Shown here in pieces: positions 52,160 through 60,039 of a stretch of DNA of 64,000 bases (the stretch's first letter is position 1; each line of letters starts with the position of its first letter). This stretch comes from JAXLQL01 sp046331625 (GTDB lineage: Bacteria; Acidobacteriota; Terriglobia; Bryobacterales; Bryobacteraceae). Where the stretch lies: assembly GCA_046331625.1 (NCBI GenBank), contig JAXLQL010000007.1, positions 334,432 to 398,431 on the forward strand, read 5' to 3'. The position numbers and the translations under genes are program-made. The notes below the pieces were generated by a model, which saw nothing but the letters and a program-made list of their open reading frames with translations, had not been told where the DNA came from and ran no database searches.

Positions 52160-52372
52160 ATGATCACTCGCGAGCAACTCCACGCGTTGGTTGACGGCTT
52201 GCCCGAGCAAGAGGTGGCTATGGCCCATCGATTCCTGCTCTTTCTGGCCCAGGAACCCATCGGTGAGCAGTTCAGCCGGTCCATTCGCCGTGGAGTGGAA
52301 CAAGCGAATGCCGGCGATACGGTGGTGTGCGGCAACTATTCCGAGATGGTGAAGAAGGTCCTTGGGGACTAG
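52160..52372 (+). CDS. Probable antitoxin
   Basis: 70 residues from the ATG at 52160 (MITREQLHALVDGLPEQEV). It is mostly helical with an acidic middle and ends YSEMVKKVLGD. It is followed nine bases later by a RelE/ParE-like toxin gene, which is the main reason for the call. The sequence resembles the small helical antitoxins that precede RelE-type toxins. An in-frame start at 52100 exists but is less likely. Confidence 0.65.
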   Translation: MITREQLHALVDGLPEQEVAMAHRFLLFLAQEPIGEQFSRSIRRGVEQANAGDTVVCGNYSEMVKKVLGD

Positions 52373-52381
52373 CGAGCTACG

Positions 52382-52627
52382 GTGCGTTTCCCCTTCACCC
52401 TGGAGGCACGTGCCCAGCTTCGGGCAATCGACCGCAATACCGCGGTAGGCATCCTGCAAGCCGTTGCTCGTTTCGGTGAGACTGGAGCCGGCGATGCCGC
52501 GCCGCTTCATGGCGATTGGCAGGGACTCTACCGCCTGCGCGTCGGGGACTACCGCGTGATCTACCGGCTCATTGACGATGGGATGGAAATCATCGCTGTT
52601 GGCCACCGGTCGGAAGTTTATCGATAG
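52382..52627 (+). CDS. RelE/ParE family toxin
   Basis: 81 residues from a GTG. The RelE/ParE fold signature is clear: FTLEARAQLRAIDRNTAVGILQAV at the N-terminus (helical hairpin) and WQGLYRLRVGDYRVIYRL, with the basic core arginines that in RelE-type toxins contact mRNA. It ends VGHRSEVYR, as usual for the family. The upstream gene is the antitoxin. The pair lies between copies of a segmental duplication. Confidence 0.85.
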   Translation: MRFPFTLEARAQLRAIDRNTAVGILQAVARFGETGAGDAAPLHGDWQGLYRLRVGDYRVIYRLIDDGMEIIAVGHRSEVYR

Positions 52628-52741
52628 CAGGTTTGTCAAGAGTCAAACCGCCGCCTGGGAAATCTCGTTTGGATTCTGCGCGGATAACCCGACTCGTACG
52701 GAACTGCAATCATGCCAGGGCTCAACCGCGCAGTCGCGTTA

Positions 52742-53240
52742 CGACTGCGTTCCTCTTGGCCGCGAATCGCGGAGACATCGCGTTGATGAAGCTGCTGCTC
52801 GAGTTGGGCGCCGATCCGCTGCTCGCGAGTGCGGAGGAGACGACGCCGCTGCTCGCGGCTGCCGGGGTCGGCACCAATGAGCCGCAGGAAGAAGCGGGCG
52901 AGGAGAGCGAGGCAGTGGAAGCGGTGAAGATGCTGCTCGACCGGGGCGCGAACATCAACACGGTGGATAAGAATGGCGATACGGCGATGCATGGAGCGGC
53001 GTACAATATCAGTCCGTTGGTGGTGAAGCTGCTGGGCGAGCGTGGCGCGGATCCGCTGATTTGGTCAAAGCCGAACAAGGCGGGCGGGACTCCGCTGTTC
53101 ATCGCGGAAGGGTACATCAGCCGGTTGCCGCGTCCGGATCCGGCGACGATCGAAGCGATCACGAAGCTGATGCGCATGGCGGAATTTCGACGGAGGGGGT
53201 GCGGCCGAAGATTGTGGATAGGCCGGCGAAGACGGGTCCG
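52742..53240 (+). pseudogene. Duplicated ankyrin tail (third copy)
   Basis: About 150 codons nearly identical to the end of the exported ankyrin protein, without its signal peptide or first seven repeats. The frame remains open (TTAFLLAANRGDIALMKLLL onward) but after about 53180 a one-base deletion moves it into antisense of the hydrolase remnant. Probably not functional. Confidence 0.8.
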
Positions 53241-53255
53241 CAGTGAGGGAGACGG

Positions 53256-54440
53256 CTACCTGATTCGCTGCGCTGGCCGGGCGGTACCGTTTGCTGACAT
53301 ACGTGAGCCCCGTCGCCAGTCCTCGGGAATCGACTCTGAACGTGATTTGCTCATCGAAGAGCTTGCAGAAGTACGCCACAGGGCTCTCCGGGTAGATCGG
53401 GACCTTGATCTCACCGCTCCGTTGCTCGAAGAGTTGATCGCCCTCCAGCGTGATCGTCAAAGTTTTTCCCCTGGGCAAGCTGTATCGCCCAGTGTATCCG
53501 GCAAGGGTTTTCGGATCGACCGTGATTGCCACTCGCGGCATCGTCGCTCTCCACGACTTCGGGTCATCGAGGGGGATTTCGGGATTCAGCAGATGCATGC
53601 CGATGTCGACGACGTTCGAACTCGTGGCGGCGTTCGACAACACGACTACTCCGCTCCTCGTTCCCCTGTCCATTCCAAAGAACGAGCGATATCCTCCGGT
53701 GGCTCCGCTCACGAAAACGAACTCGTATCCAGGTTCCAGTTGCAGCACCTCCCATCCGAGCGCTGCCAGCCGGTCGGGCTGGCCGGCTGGGCGTCGAGTA
53801 GCAATCGCAGTGGCCATCGCCTGGGATAGCGGCGACTTGCGATCGCCAAGAGCGACAGCCAAGAACTCGAGCAAATCGTTCGCTGTCGATTTCAATCCCC
53901 CTGAAGATGCCAACGCTCCCATATCCCAGTTCGGCAAACGCTCCAACATGTAGCTGTGGCCAGGGGCGAGCCGCTTCCTCATCTCTTGGCTGAGAGAGAT
54001 TCGCGTGTCAGTCATCCCGATCGGGTTGAGAATGCGCGATACGACGAGCGACTCATAATCGGTTCCCGCCCGATGTGCCAGGGCATGCCCCAGAAGGGAG
54101 GTTCCCAGATTCGAATACTCGTACCGCGATCCAACTTCGCGTGTAAGGGTGTAGCTGGAGAGGAATGCGTAGAGTTGTTCGGTGGAGTAGTCCGCTGCTG
54201 GATTGGCAGGATCTCTGGGACTTATGTTGGCGGGATCGCGGGGGAGGCCTGATGTGTGGTCGCGAGATCCTGAAGCGTGATCCGGCGTCCGTTACGTTCC
54301 GGTACCTTGACCTCGGGTGGAAGATATTTGGCGACCGGATCGTTCAACGCCAGTTCGCCCCGCTGCGCCATGTCGGCCAGCAGCAGCGACGTGAACACCT
54401 TCGTGATCGAGCCGATCTCGAAGACAGTATCTCCATTCAG
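53256..54440 (-). pseudogene. Truncated, frameshifted copy of the serine hydrolase
   Basis: Matches 49865-51049. The first 80 residues, including the signal sequence, are missing. The SITK nucleophile motif and YSN are still encoded, but a one-base deletion near 54258 breaks the frame, and a one-base insertion near 53290 spoils the C-terminus. The longest intact piece is an internal 220-codon frame (from a start near 54015). Almost certainly non-functional. Confidence 0.85.
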
Positions 54441-54560
54441 AGGAGGCTGTGCGTTTTGCCCCCGTACAGCGCGGCAAGGTCAGCATCAATCCCTATTTCT
54501 TGGCCCCTAGAGAGGTAAACCCCGGTGGCAGTGCGCTCGATAGGGATGTCAGCCGCGACG
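54435..54560 (-). pseudogene. ORF6N-domain protein remnant
   Basis: A minus-strand frame reads IPIERTATGVYLSRGQEIG and IDADLAALYGGKTH, then stops. It fits the opening of ORF6N/KilA-N proteins (I-E-R, a hydrophobic strand, R-G-Q/E, then L-D-x-D-L-A-x-L-Y-G-V). Only about 40 codons remain; the rest was lost at the duplication breakpoint. Confidence 0.5.
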
Positions 54561-54801
54561 GCTCTACTTTCTTGGAGCGGAGCATTCGAGACTTTGCGAG
54601 GAGGGCTGCGGACGGGTCCGGCAGGTATGCCCCAAGGAACTCCGGTCCGATGCCATGCCCCTCATTATGCACCGAGCGAGCCGCGACGCGGAAATTGCTC
54701 GGGAAGGCAGCATCCTCTTTTGTACTTGCAATTTGCAAGACCAAAAGAAATCGACTCGGCAAAGCGCCGTTGCGACCGAGTAGAACGAGCGCAGGCCGAG
54801 C

Positions 54802-55370
54802 ATGCTCCCTGTCGATAAACAGTTCGGCCTGGTAACGGAACTTCGCCTCGACCGCGACGAATTCCTCCGCCGCTGGCACTCCCTCCCTCACCGCCAGCAC
54901 GCCGAACTGATCGGTTGTATCGTCCACATCACTTCCCTCGTCGACCGGTAACACTCGCTCTGCGCCACAGCCGCATGAACTGTCTCCTCCACCTGGCTCA
55001 TGCTCAAAAACGCCCTGCAGCCGGACTCGTGGCTCCGCATCCTCCCCGCCCACGCCGGCCAGTCACCCGACCACGAGCGTTTGTGCATCGGCGCACCCGA
55101 ACTCGCCGTTGATTTTGCCTCACATCCACCGAGGTCGACTTCGGGCCCAAACTCGCTCTCCATCAACGCGCCGGCTTCGGCAATCGCATTCAATGGCGCG
55201 TGCTGCGCATTGGCCGTTACGTGATGATTGCTGGACTCTGGCTCAGCGTCGCCGCATTTTGGAACGACAACGGCGACGCGCTGGCGGCTACACTCGCGCA
55301 AGGCCTCGCCACAGCGGACCACGCCACCTTCTGCGCTCAGCTCAGCCGGCCCATCTTCCCTGCCCGGTAG
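54802..55370 (+). pseudogene. Decayed Uma2 family gene
   Basis: Pieces of a Uma2 protein in order. ELRLDRDEFLRRWHSLP and HAELIGCIVHITS form the N-terminal box and start at the ATG at 54802. After two stop codons come NALQPDSWLRILPAHAGQS and GAPELAVDFASHP. After a one-base frameshift near 55127 come TEVDFGPKLALHQRAGF and GLWLSVAAFWNDNGDALAA with LAQGLATADHATFCAQL. The middle is shortened. The order and spacing leave little doubt about the family. The end overlaps the stop of the convergent pirin gene. Confidence 0.7.
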
Positions 55371-56203
55371 TCCTCGAACGCTTGCCGCAACTCGGCCTCG
55401 GTGTTCATCACAAACGGACCATACTGCGCCACCGGCTCTCCGATCGGCTCCCCGCTCAACACGAGCAGCATCGAATCACCGCGCGCCTCGATTTCCACTC
55501 CGCTCCCCTCGCCCGTGAGCACGGCCAACATCGCCTCGCCCGTAAGCGAAGATCCGCCCACCGTCACGTCGCCCTTCAGCAGGACCAATGCCGCGTTGTG
55601 CGTAGCAGGCACCGGCACCGCGACCTTCGTGCCCGCGGGCATGTGCAGGTCAAAAACATTGATGGGTGTAAATGTTCTCGCCGGACCGCGCGCACCATCC
55701 CACTCCCCCGCGATCACGCGCACCGCCGCTCCGCCCCCGCGTTCGATCCGCGGAATCGACACATCGAGAATGCTCTGGTAGCCCGGCTTCGACATCTTGT
55801 GTTCGCGAGGCAGATTCACCCACAACTGCACGCCTTCCACAGTGCCTCCGCGCCGCGCGAACTCGCGCTCGTGCTTCTCTTCATGCACCACGCCCGAAGC
55901 CGCAGTCATCCACTGCACGTCGCCCGGACCGATCACGCCCGCGTTCCCGGTCGAGTCGCGATGCGCGAGCATTCCCTGGTACACCACCGTCACCGTCTCG
56001 AAGCCGCGATGCGGATGCTCGCCCACGCCCTTCGGCTGGTCCGTGGGCGGAAAGTGCGCCGGTCCCATGTAGTCAAGCATGAGAAACGGATCGATCTCGG
56101 CGCTGATCCCGTTTGACGGAAAAATGTTGCGCACCGGGAACCCGTCGCCCACCCAGTGGCGCGAGCCGTGCGCGTAGATGCCTTCCACTCGCTTGTTTTC
56201 CAT
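55337..56203 (-). CDS. Pirin family protein (cupin)
   Basis: 288 residues from the ATG at 56203. The hallmark HPHRGFETVTVVYQG at about residues 62-76, HRDSTG and GVVHEEKHE supply the metal-binding histidines and glutamate of the N-terminal cupin. The C-terminal pirin domain ends AFEDYRAGKMG. Bacterial pirins are non-heme iron proteins, some with quercetin 2,3-dioxygenase activity, others binding enzymes. Which applies here cannot be told. It follows padR in the same direction with a 32-bp gap, so they may share a transcript. Confidence 0.93.
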   Translation of the reverse strand: MENKRVEGIYAHGSRHWVGDGFPVRNIFPSNGISAEIDPFLMLDYMGPAHFPPTDQPKGVGEHPHRGFETVTVVYQGMLAHRDSTGNAGVIGPGDVQWMTAASGVVHEEKHEREFARRGGTVEGVQLWVNLPREHKMSKPGYQSILDVSIPRIERGGGAAVRVIAGEWDGARGPARTFTPINVFDLHMPAGTKVAVPVPATHNAALVLLKGDVTVGGSSLTGEAMLAVLTGEGSGVEIEARGDSMLLVLSGEPIGEPVAQYGPFVMNTEAELRQAFEDYRAGKMGRLS

Positions 56204-56235
56204 AGTCCGTTGGATGCCAAGCGCCGCGAAAGGAT

Positions 56236-56577
56236 TCAGGCCGGCCGCATCACCCGGTTCACCGCCGCCGCCAGTTGCTTCCACCGCGACTCCTCCGCCG
56301 TCAACTGCCTGCGCCCCGCCGCGGTCAGCTTGTAGTAGCGCGCGCGGCGGTTGGTGGCCGAGTCCTGCCATCTGGCGGAGACGAGTCCGCTGATTTCGAG
56401 CCTGCGGAGCGCGGGATAGAGCGAGCCGTGGTCCACCGAGAGCACATCCTCGGAGAGCCGTTCGATTGACCGCGCGATCTCGTAGCCGTTCGCAGGGCCC
56501 GCGAGCAGCGTCCGCAGCACCATCATGTCGAGTGTCCCTTGCAAAAGCGCGAGCTTCTCAGCCGTTCGTTTCGCCAT
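56236..56577 (-). CDS. PadR family transcriptional repressor
   Basis: 113 residues. Typical PadR/S-PadR winged helix: LLQGTLDMMVLRTLLAGPANGYEIA, then LSVDHGSLYPALRRLEISGLV and YYKLTAAGRRQL. It is divergent from the ADOP permease gene, with the start codons 56 bp apart. Two equal inverted repeats sit in this gap. PadR beside ADOP permease genes is a very common arrangement in acidobacteria, so repression of the permease gene and of itself is likely. Confidence 0.93.
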   Translation of the reverse strand: MAKRTAEKLALLQGTLDMMVLRTLLAGPANGYEIARSIERLSEDVLSVDHGSLYPALRRLEISGLVSARWQDSATNRRARYYKLTAAGRRQLTAEESRWKQLAAAVNRVMRPA

Positions 56578-56604
56578 CGAACTTCCACCGTAGCACGGAA
56601 AATA

Positions 56605-56632
56605 GTAGTATAGCTACAGGTAGAATATCTAC
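56605..56632. promoter_or_regulatory. Two PadR-type operator sites
   Basis: GTAG-TATAG-CTAC at 56605-56617 and GTAG-AATAT-CTAC at 56620-56632. These are identical half-sites with five-base spacers, and the centres are 15 bp apart. The second ends one base before the ATG of the permease gene. The pattern suits a dimeric winged-helix repressor binding twice. The repeats are seen directly; assignment to PadR is inference. Confidence 0.7.
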
Positions 56633-56633
56633 T

Positions 56634-59300
56634 ATGTTGACCGCCCTCCTTCGCTGGCTCACTGCGCGCCTGACGCATCATCGCCCTGACACCGATCTCG
56701 CCGCCGAAATGCAGGCGCACACGGAGCAACTCGAAGAGGAACTCGCCGCCCGCGGCATCTCGCGCGACCAAGCCAAGCGACAAGCCAGACTCCGGCTCGG
56801 CGATCCGCATTCCGCGATCGAACAAGTGCGCGACCACGAGTTCGCCACCTTCGCCGAGAGCCTCTTCCGGGACGTCTCGTTCGGCCTGCGCAATCTCCGC
56901 CGCAATCCCCTGTCGTCGCTCATCGCGATCCTCACGCTCGCCATCGGCATCGGCGCCAACACGACGATCTTCTCACTGCTCCATGGCCTGTTCTTCCGCA
57001 GTCTTCCCGTCAGCGCGCCCGGCGATCTCGTCGCCATCGGACTCGAAGACTCGCGCCTACCGCCCGGCATGCTCGCGATTCCCTATCGCATGCTCGATCA
57101 TCTCCGCCGTCAGGACTCCGCGCTCGCCGGGCTCTCGGCGTGGAACCTTACCACGGTCGTCATCGAGGATCGCGATGGCACGCTGCGGCTGAATCAAGCC
57201 GCGCTCGTGGGTGGCAACGCGTTCAGGCTCCTCGGCATGGAAGCGCACGCGGGCCGCATGATCGCCGAGTCCGATGACGTGCCGGGCGGGACCGCGGCCG
57301 GCTGGTCTGCCGTATTGAGCTACGGCTATTGGATCGATCGCTTCGGCGGCGACCCCGCGGTGATCGGCAAGACTCTCCCCGTGCAAGGGCTCGCCGTCAC
57401 GGTGGTGGGAGTCGCGCCGCGCAGGTTCCAAGGCGTGTGGACCGGAGAAAATCCCGCGCTCTACCTGCCGCTGCACGCGATCGACTCGATCGCCGGCCGC
57501 GCGATCCTCCAAGCGCCCGATTCCTTCCTGCTCCTGGGCGCGATCGGCCGCCTGAAGCAAGGCGCGTCACTCGAACAATTCCACGCCGAGCTCGCCGTGC
57601 ACCAGCAAGCCCTGCTCACCGAGTTCATGCCGAAGTCCGCGCCGGGCCAAGACCAGCGCAGCGTGCGACTCCGTGCTGCATCCGCGCGAACCGGCCTGCC
57701 CACCTTCGCCGGCCGCGACCTCCCACTACTGCTGATGCAGGGCCTCGTGGCCATCGTGCTGCTGCTCTGCTGCGTCAACGTGAGCGGGATGATGCTCGCC
57801 AAGATGGAGCATCGCCAGCGCGAGTTCGCCATTCGCACCGCCATCGGTGCGGGCAAGTGGCGGCTGCTGCGGCAGTATCTCACCGAGACCTTCGTCATTG
57901 CGGCGATCGGCGCCACGCTAGGCGGCGCGGCGGGGTGGCGCGGAGTCGGATTCATCGCCTCGTTCTTCCGGGATCCGAATCGCGTCTCGGGAGTCACCAT
58001 CGAGCCGGACCGCACCGCGCTCCTCATCACAGGCGCACTCGCCGTGTTCGCGACTCTGCTCGCAGGCGTCGTTCCTGCGTGGCGCGCGGGCCGTGCCGAT
58101 CCCGGTTCGCTCATTACCGCGCGCGGAGTCTTCGGCGGCCGCGGCCGCGCCGGGCGCGCGTTCGTTCCCGTGCAAGTGGCGTTGTCGCTTGTGCTGGTTG
58201 TGCTCGCAGGGCTGCTCTCGCAGAGTCTGCAACGGTTGCGCTCGGAACCCACCGGTTTCGATCTCGACCACGTCACCATCCAGACTCCGCCGCTGCATCG
58301 CCTGGGCCTGAAACCGGAAGCCAAGCTCGACCTCTATCAGCGCATGGTGGACCACATCGAGCGCTCGGCTTCGGTGCGCGCGGCTGCGGTCACGTGGTAC
58401 ACGCCGATGACCGGGCGTCAAGCGACAGCCGAGTTCCAAGGCGCAGCACCCGGATCCGCCGCACTCGCCTACAACGACGTGGGTCCCCGATACTTTCGCA
58501 CAATGAACATCCGCGTAAGCGCGGGTCGCGAGTTCACGCGCAACGAGCGCAGTCGCGACTTGTGCATGCTCAACAGCGCCGCGGCCGCGCGACTGTTTCC
58601 CGGCTCGATGGCGCTCGATGCGAGCGTGCCCAGGATACCAAGGCGTCGGCCGCGGCTGGTTGCATGCAAAGTGATCGGCATCGTGCAAGACGCCAAGTTC
58701 GCCAAGCTCCAGGACCCGCCGCCGCCCACCGTCTACTTCCCGGTCAGCCCTGCGACCGCGCGGGGCAATCTCGTCTTCCTGATCAATGCCGCGACCAAAG
58801 CGGAAGCGATGGCGGCGTATCGCGAGGCGCTGCGAGCCAACGCGCCGTCGATCCCGATCGTGCTCTTCGCCACGTTGCGCGAGCAGATGGATGCGGTTCT
58901 CGGCAGCGAGCGCGTGCTCGCGATGCTGTGCAACACCTTCGGAGCGCTGGCGCTGCTGCTCAGCGCGATCGGACTCTACGGATTGCTTTCGACGAGCGTC
59001 GCGCGGCGATCGGGCGAGATCGGCGTGCGCATGGCGCTCGGAGCTACACGTGGTTCTGTGACGCGGATGGTCGTGGCAGATGCGTTGCGCCTCGCCGCGA
59101 CCGGCGCTGCCGCGGGACTGGTCGCCTTGGCGGTAGTGCTGCGATGGGTGCGGAGCTTGCTCTACGGCGTGTCCGCATTCGATCCGATGACGTTGATCGG
59201 GTCCGCGCTCGTGCTCGGATTGGTGGCGCTGCTTGCAGCTTCGCTTCCTGCCATGCGTGCAGCGGCGATCGATCCGGCTCGCGCGCTGCGTGCGGAGTGA
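56634..59300 (+). CDS. ADOP-type ABC transporter permease (MacB/FtsX-like)
   Basis: 888 residues from the ATG at 56634. The first 80 residues are the ADOP-specific cytoplasmic helix region (DLAAEMQAHTEQLEEELAARG, RQARLRLGDPHSAIEQVRD). Then come FGLRNLRRNPLSSLIAILTLAIGIGANTTIF (in parts), a MacB-type periplasmic domain, three FtsX transmembrane segments near 390-520, a second periplasmic domain and a second FtsX unit at the end (LLSTSVARRSGEIGVRMALGA). So it carries two fused half-permeases, without an ATPase gene nearby, as the family name 'orphan' says. The exported substrate is unknown. It is divergent from padR. Confidence 0.93.
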   Translation: MLTALLRWLTARLTHHRPDTDLAAEMQAHTEQLEEELAARGISRDQAKRQARLRLGDPHSAIEQVRDHEFATFAESLFRDVSFGLRNLRRNPLSSLIAILTLAIGIGANTTIFSLLHGLFFRSLPVSAPGDLVAIGLEDSRLPPGMLAIPYRMLDHLRRQDSALAGLSAWNLTTVVIEDRDGTLRLNQAALVGGNAFRLLGMEAHAGRMIAESDDVPGGTAAGWSAVLSYGYWIDRFGGDPAVIGKTLPVQGLAVTVVGVAPRRFQGVWTGENPALYLPLHAIDSIAGRAILQAPDSFLLLGAIGRLKQGASLEQFHAELAVHQQALLTEFMPKSAPGQDQRSVRLRAASARTGLPTFAGRDLPLLLMQGLVAIVLLLCCVNVSGMMLAKMEHRQREFAIRTAIGAGKWRLLRQYLTETFVIAAIGATLGGAAGWRGVGFIASFFRDPNRVSGVTIEPDRTALLITGALAVFATLLAGVVPAWRAGRADPGSLITARGVFGGRGRAGRAFVPVQVALSLVLVVLAGLLSQSLQRLRSEPTGFDLDHVTIQTPPLHRLGLKPEAKLDLYQRMVDHIERSASVRAAAVTWYTPMTGRQATAEFQGAAPGSAALAYNDVGPRYFRTMNIRVSAGREFTRNERSRDLCMLNSAAAARLFPGSMALDASVPRIPRRRPRLVACKVIGIVQDAKFAKLQDPPPPTVYFPVSPATARGNLVFLINAATKAEAMAAYREALRANAPSIPIVLFATLREQMDAVLGSERVLAMLCNTFGALALLLSAIGLYGLLSTSVARRSGEIGVRMALGATRGSVTRMVVADALRLAATGAAAGLVALAVVLRWVRSLLYGVSAFDPMTLIGSALVLGLVALLAASLPAMRAAAIDPARALRAE

Positions 59301-59310
59301 CGCGGCCCCA

Positions 59311-59556
59311 CTACAGTACCGGCTTGCCCTTGGGTGCTTGGCCTGGGAGTAGGAACGTCTTGATCAACTCGCCTTCGCCGCAAACAGTCATTCCGGAAAA
59401 CTTCTTGAACCAAGGACCGGGAGGCACCTCAGGCTCACCATCGAGCCACTTCGCAAGCGACTCCAATTGAGTCGCCGGGATCTTTCTTCCCTGAACCCGC
59501 TCAAGCAAGTGTTGAAACAAGGCAGGTGGGACGTTCTGGCGTCGCACTCGTGGCAT
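59311..59556 (-). CDS. Small conserved hypothetical protein
   Basis: 81 residues, no signal peptide. It opens MPRVRRQNVPPALFQHLL and carries WLDGEPEVPPGPWFKKF and TVCGEGELIKTFLLPGQ. I recall similar small proteins in acidobacterial genomes next to toxin-antitoxin genes but know no function. It starts 11 bp after the stop of an even smaller gene (59568-59729), so the two are probably one operon with the RHH gene further upstream. Confidence 0.6.
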   Translation of the reverse strand: MPRVRRQNVPPALFQHLLERVQGRKIPATQLESLAKWLDGEPEVPPGPWFKKFSGMTVCGEGELIKTFLLPGQAPKGKPVL

Positions 59557-59567
59557 TGCGCCCCCGC

Positions 59568-59729
59568 TCAGATGCCGTAGAAGCCGCGGGTGAGACGTTC
59601 TTTGACTCGCGCCGCCTCATCAGGGTCGTCAGTAGCAACAAGACGCTTCGCCCAAGTACCCAATTCCTCGGGGCTCATTCGACTGCCCTTGCCTTCGAGG
59701 ACAGCGAGTTCAGGAGTCTGAATGCTCAC
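59568..59729 (-). CDS. Very small helical protein
   Basis: 53 residues from a GTG at 59729, or 36 from the internal ATG; the purine-rich GGAGGAG sits very close to the GTG, so the start is uncertain. The sequence SPEELGTWAKRLVATDDPDEAARVKERL is strongly helical with an acidic/basic pattern. It lies between the RHH protein and the 81-residue protein on the same strand. Together they resemble a toxin-antitoxin or regulatory micro-operon. Confidence 0.5.
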   Translation of the reverse strand: MSIQTPELAVLEGKGSRMSPEELGTWAKRLVATDDPDEAARVKERLTRGFYGI

Positions 59730-59778
59730 CTCCTCCCCGTGGCCTTGCGCGCCACCACACTACCGGCCTGTGGGCGGC

Positions 59779-59910
59779 TTAATGTACATGCCAGTGGTAG
59801 ATCACCAAGGCGCTTTTGATGACGTCAGTTCGCTTTGCCCCGGTTAGATCGGCCATTTGATCGACCAACGCGAGTTCGGATGAGGACAGGACTGGTTGGA
59901 CTCTTGCCAT
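59779..59910 (-). CDS. Small ribbon-helix-helix-like protein
   Basis: 43 residues from an ATG to a TAA: MARVQPVLSSSELALVDQ, then MADLTGAKRTDVIKSALVIYHW. This is the pattern of a short RHH (CopG/MetJ-like) DNA-binding protein: a beta strand, then two helices around a TGAKRTDVI turn. RHH proteins of this size usually are antitoxins or operon repressors. No toxin is recognisable nearby, unless the 81-residue protein is one. Confidence 0.55.
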   Translation of the reverse strand: MARVQPVLSSSELALVDQMADLTGAKRTDVIKSALVIYHWHVH

Positions 59911-60039
59911 TGCTCACTCTCTGTTCACATTCTACTCGTTTTTGAGTGAAATGGGAACTCGGCTGGTCAGTCCATTCCTCACCCGAATCGAACACTACCA
60001 TCCCACCGAGGAGCCTTCGCCGATCACGCGGCCAGCCCG

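Larger units (their letters stand above)
52742..54440. repeat. Segmental duplication, decayed copy
   Basis: Second copy of 49341-51049. The right end is abrupt: after CTCCATTCAG (54431-54440) the sequence changes to the remnant of an ORF6N gene, so the breakpoint can be placed to the base. Confidence 0.9.

Noticed and set aside
52633..53829. 398-codon plus-strand frame as one intact ankyrin protein
   Set aside because: Only the first half is ankyrin sequence; after about 53180 it is antisense to the hydrolase copy, created by a frameshift.
53065..54015. 316-codon hydrolase frame as a working gene
   Set aside because: It lacks the nucleophile SITK and signal sequence, and its C-terminus is out of frame relative to the intact copy.
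54493..55053. Minus-strand open frame of 186 codons
   Set aside because: Its upper part is antisense to the recognisable Uma2 remnant and its lower part crosses the ORF6N remnant in another frame. No family pattern of its own.
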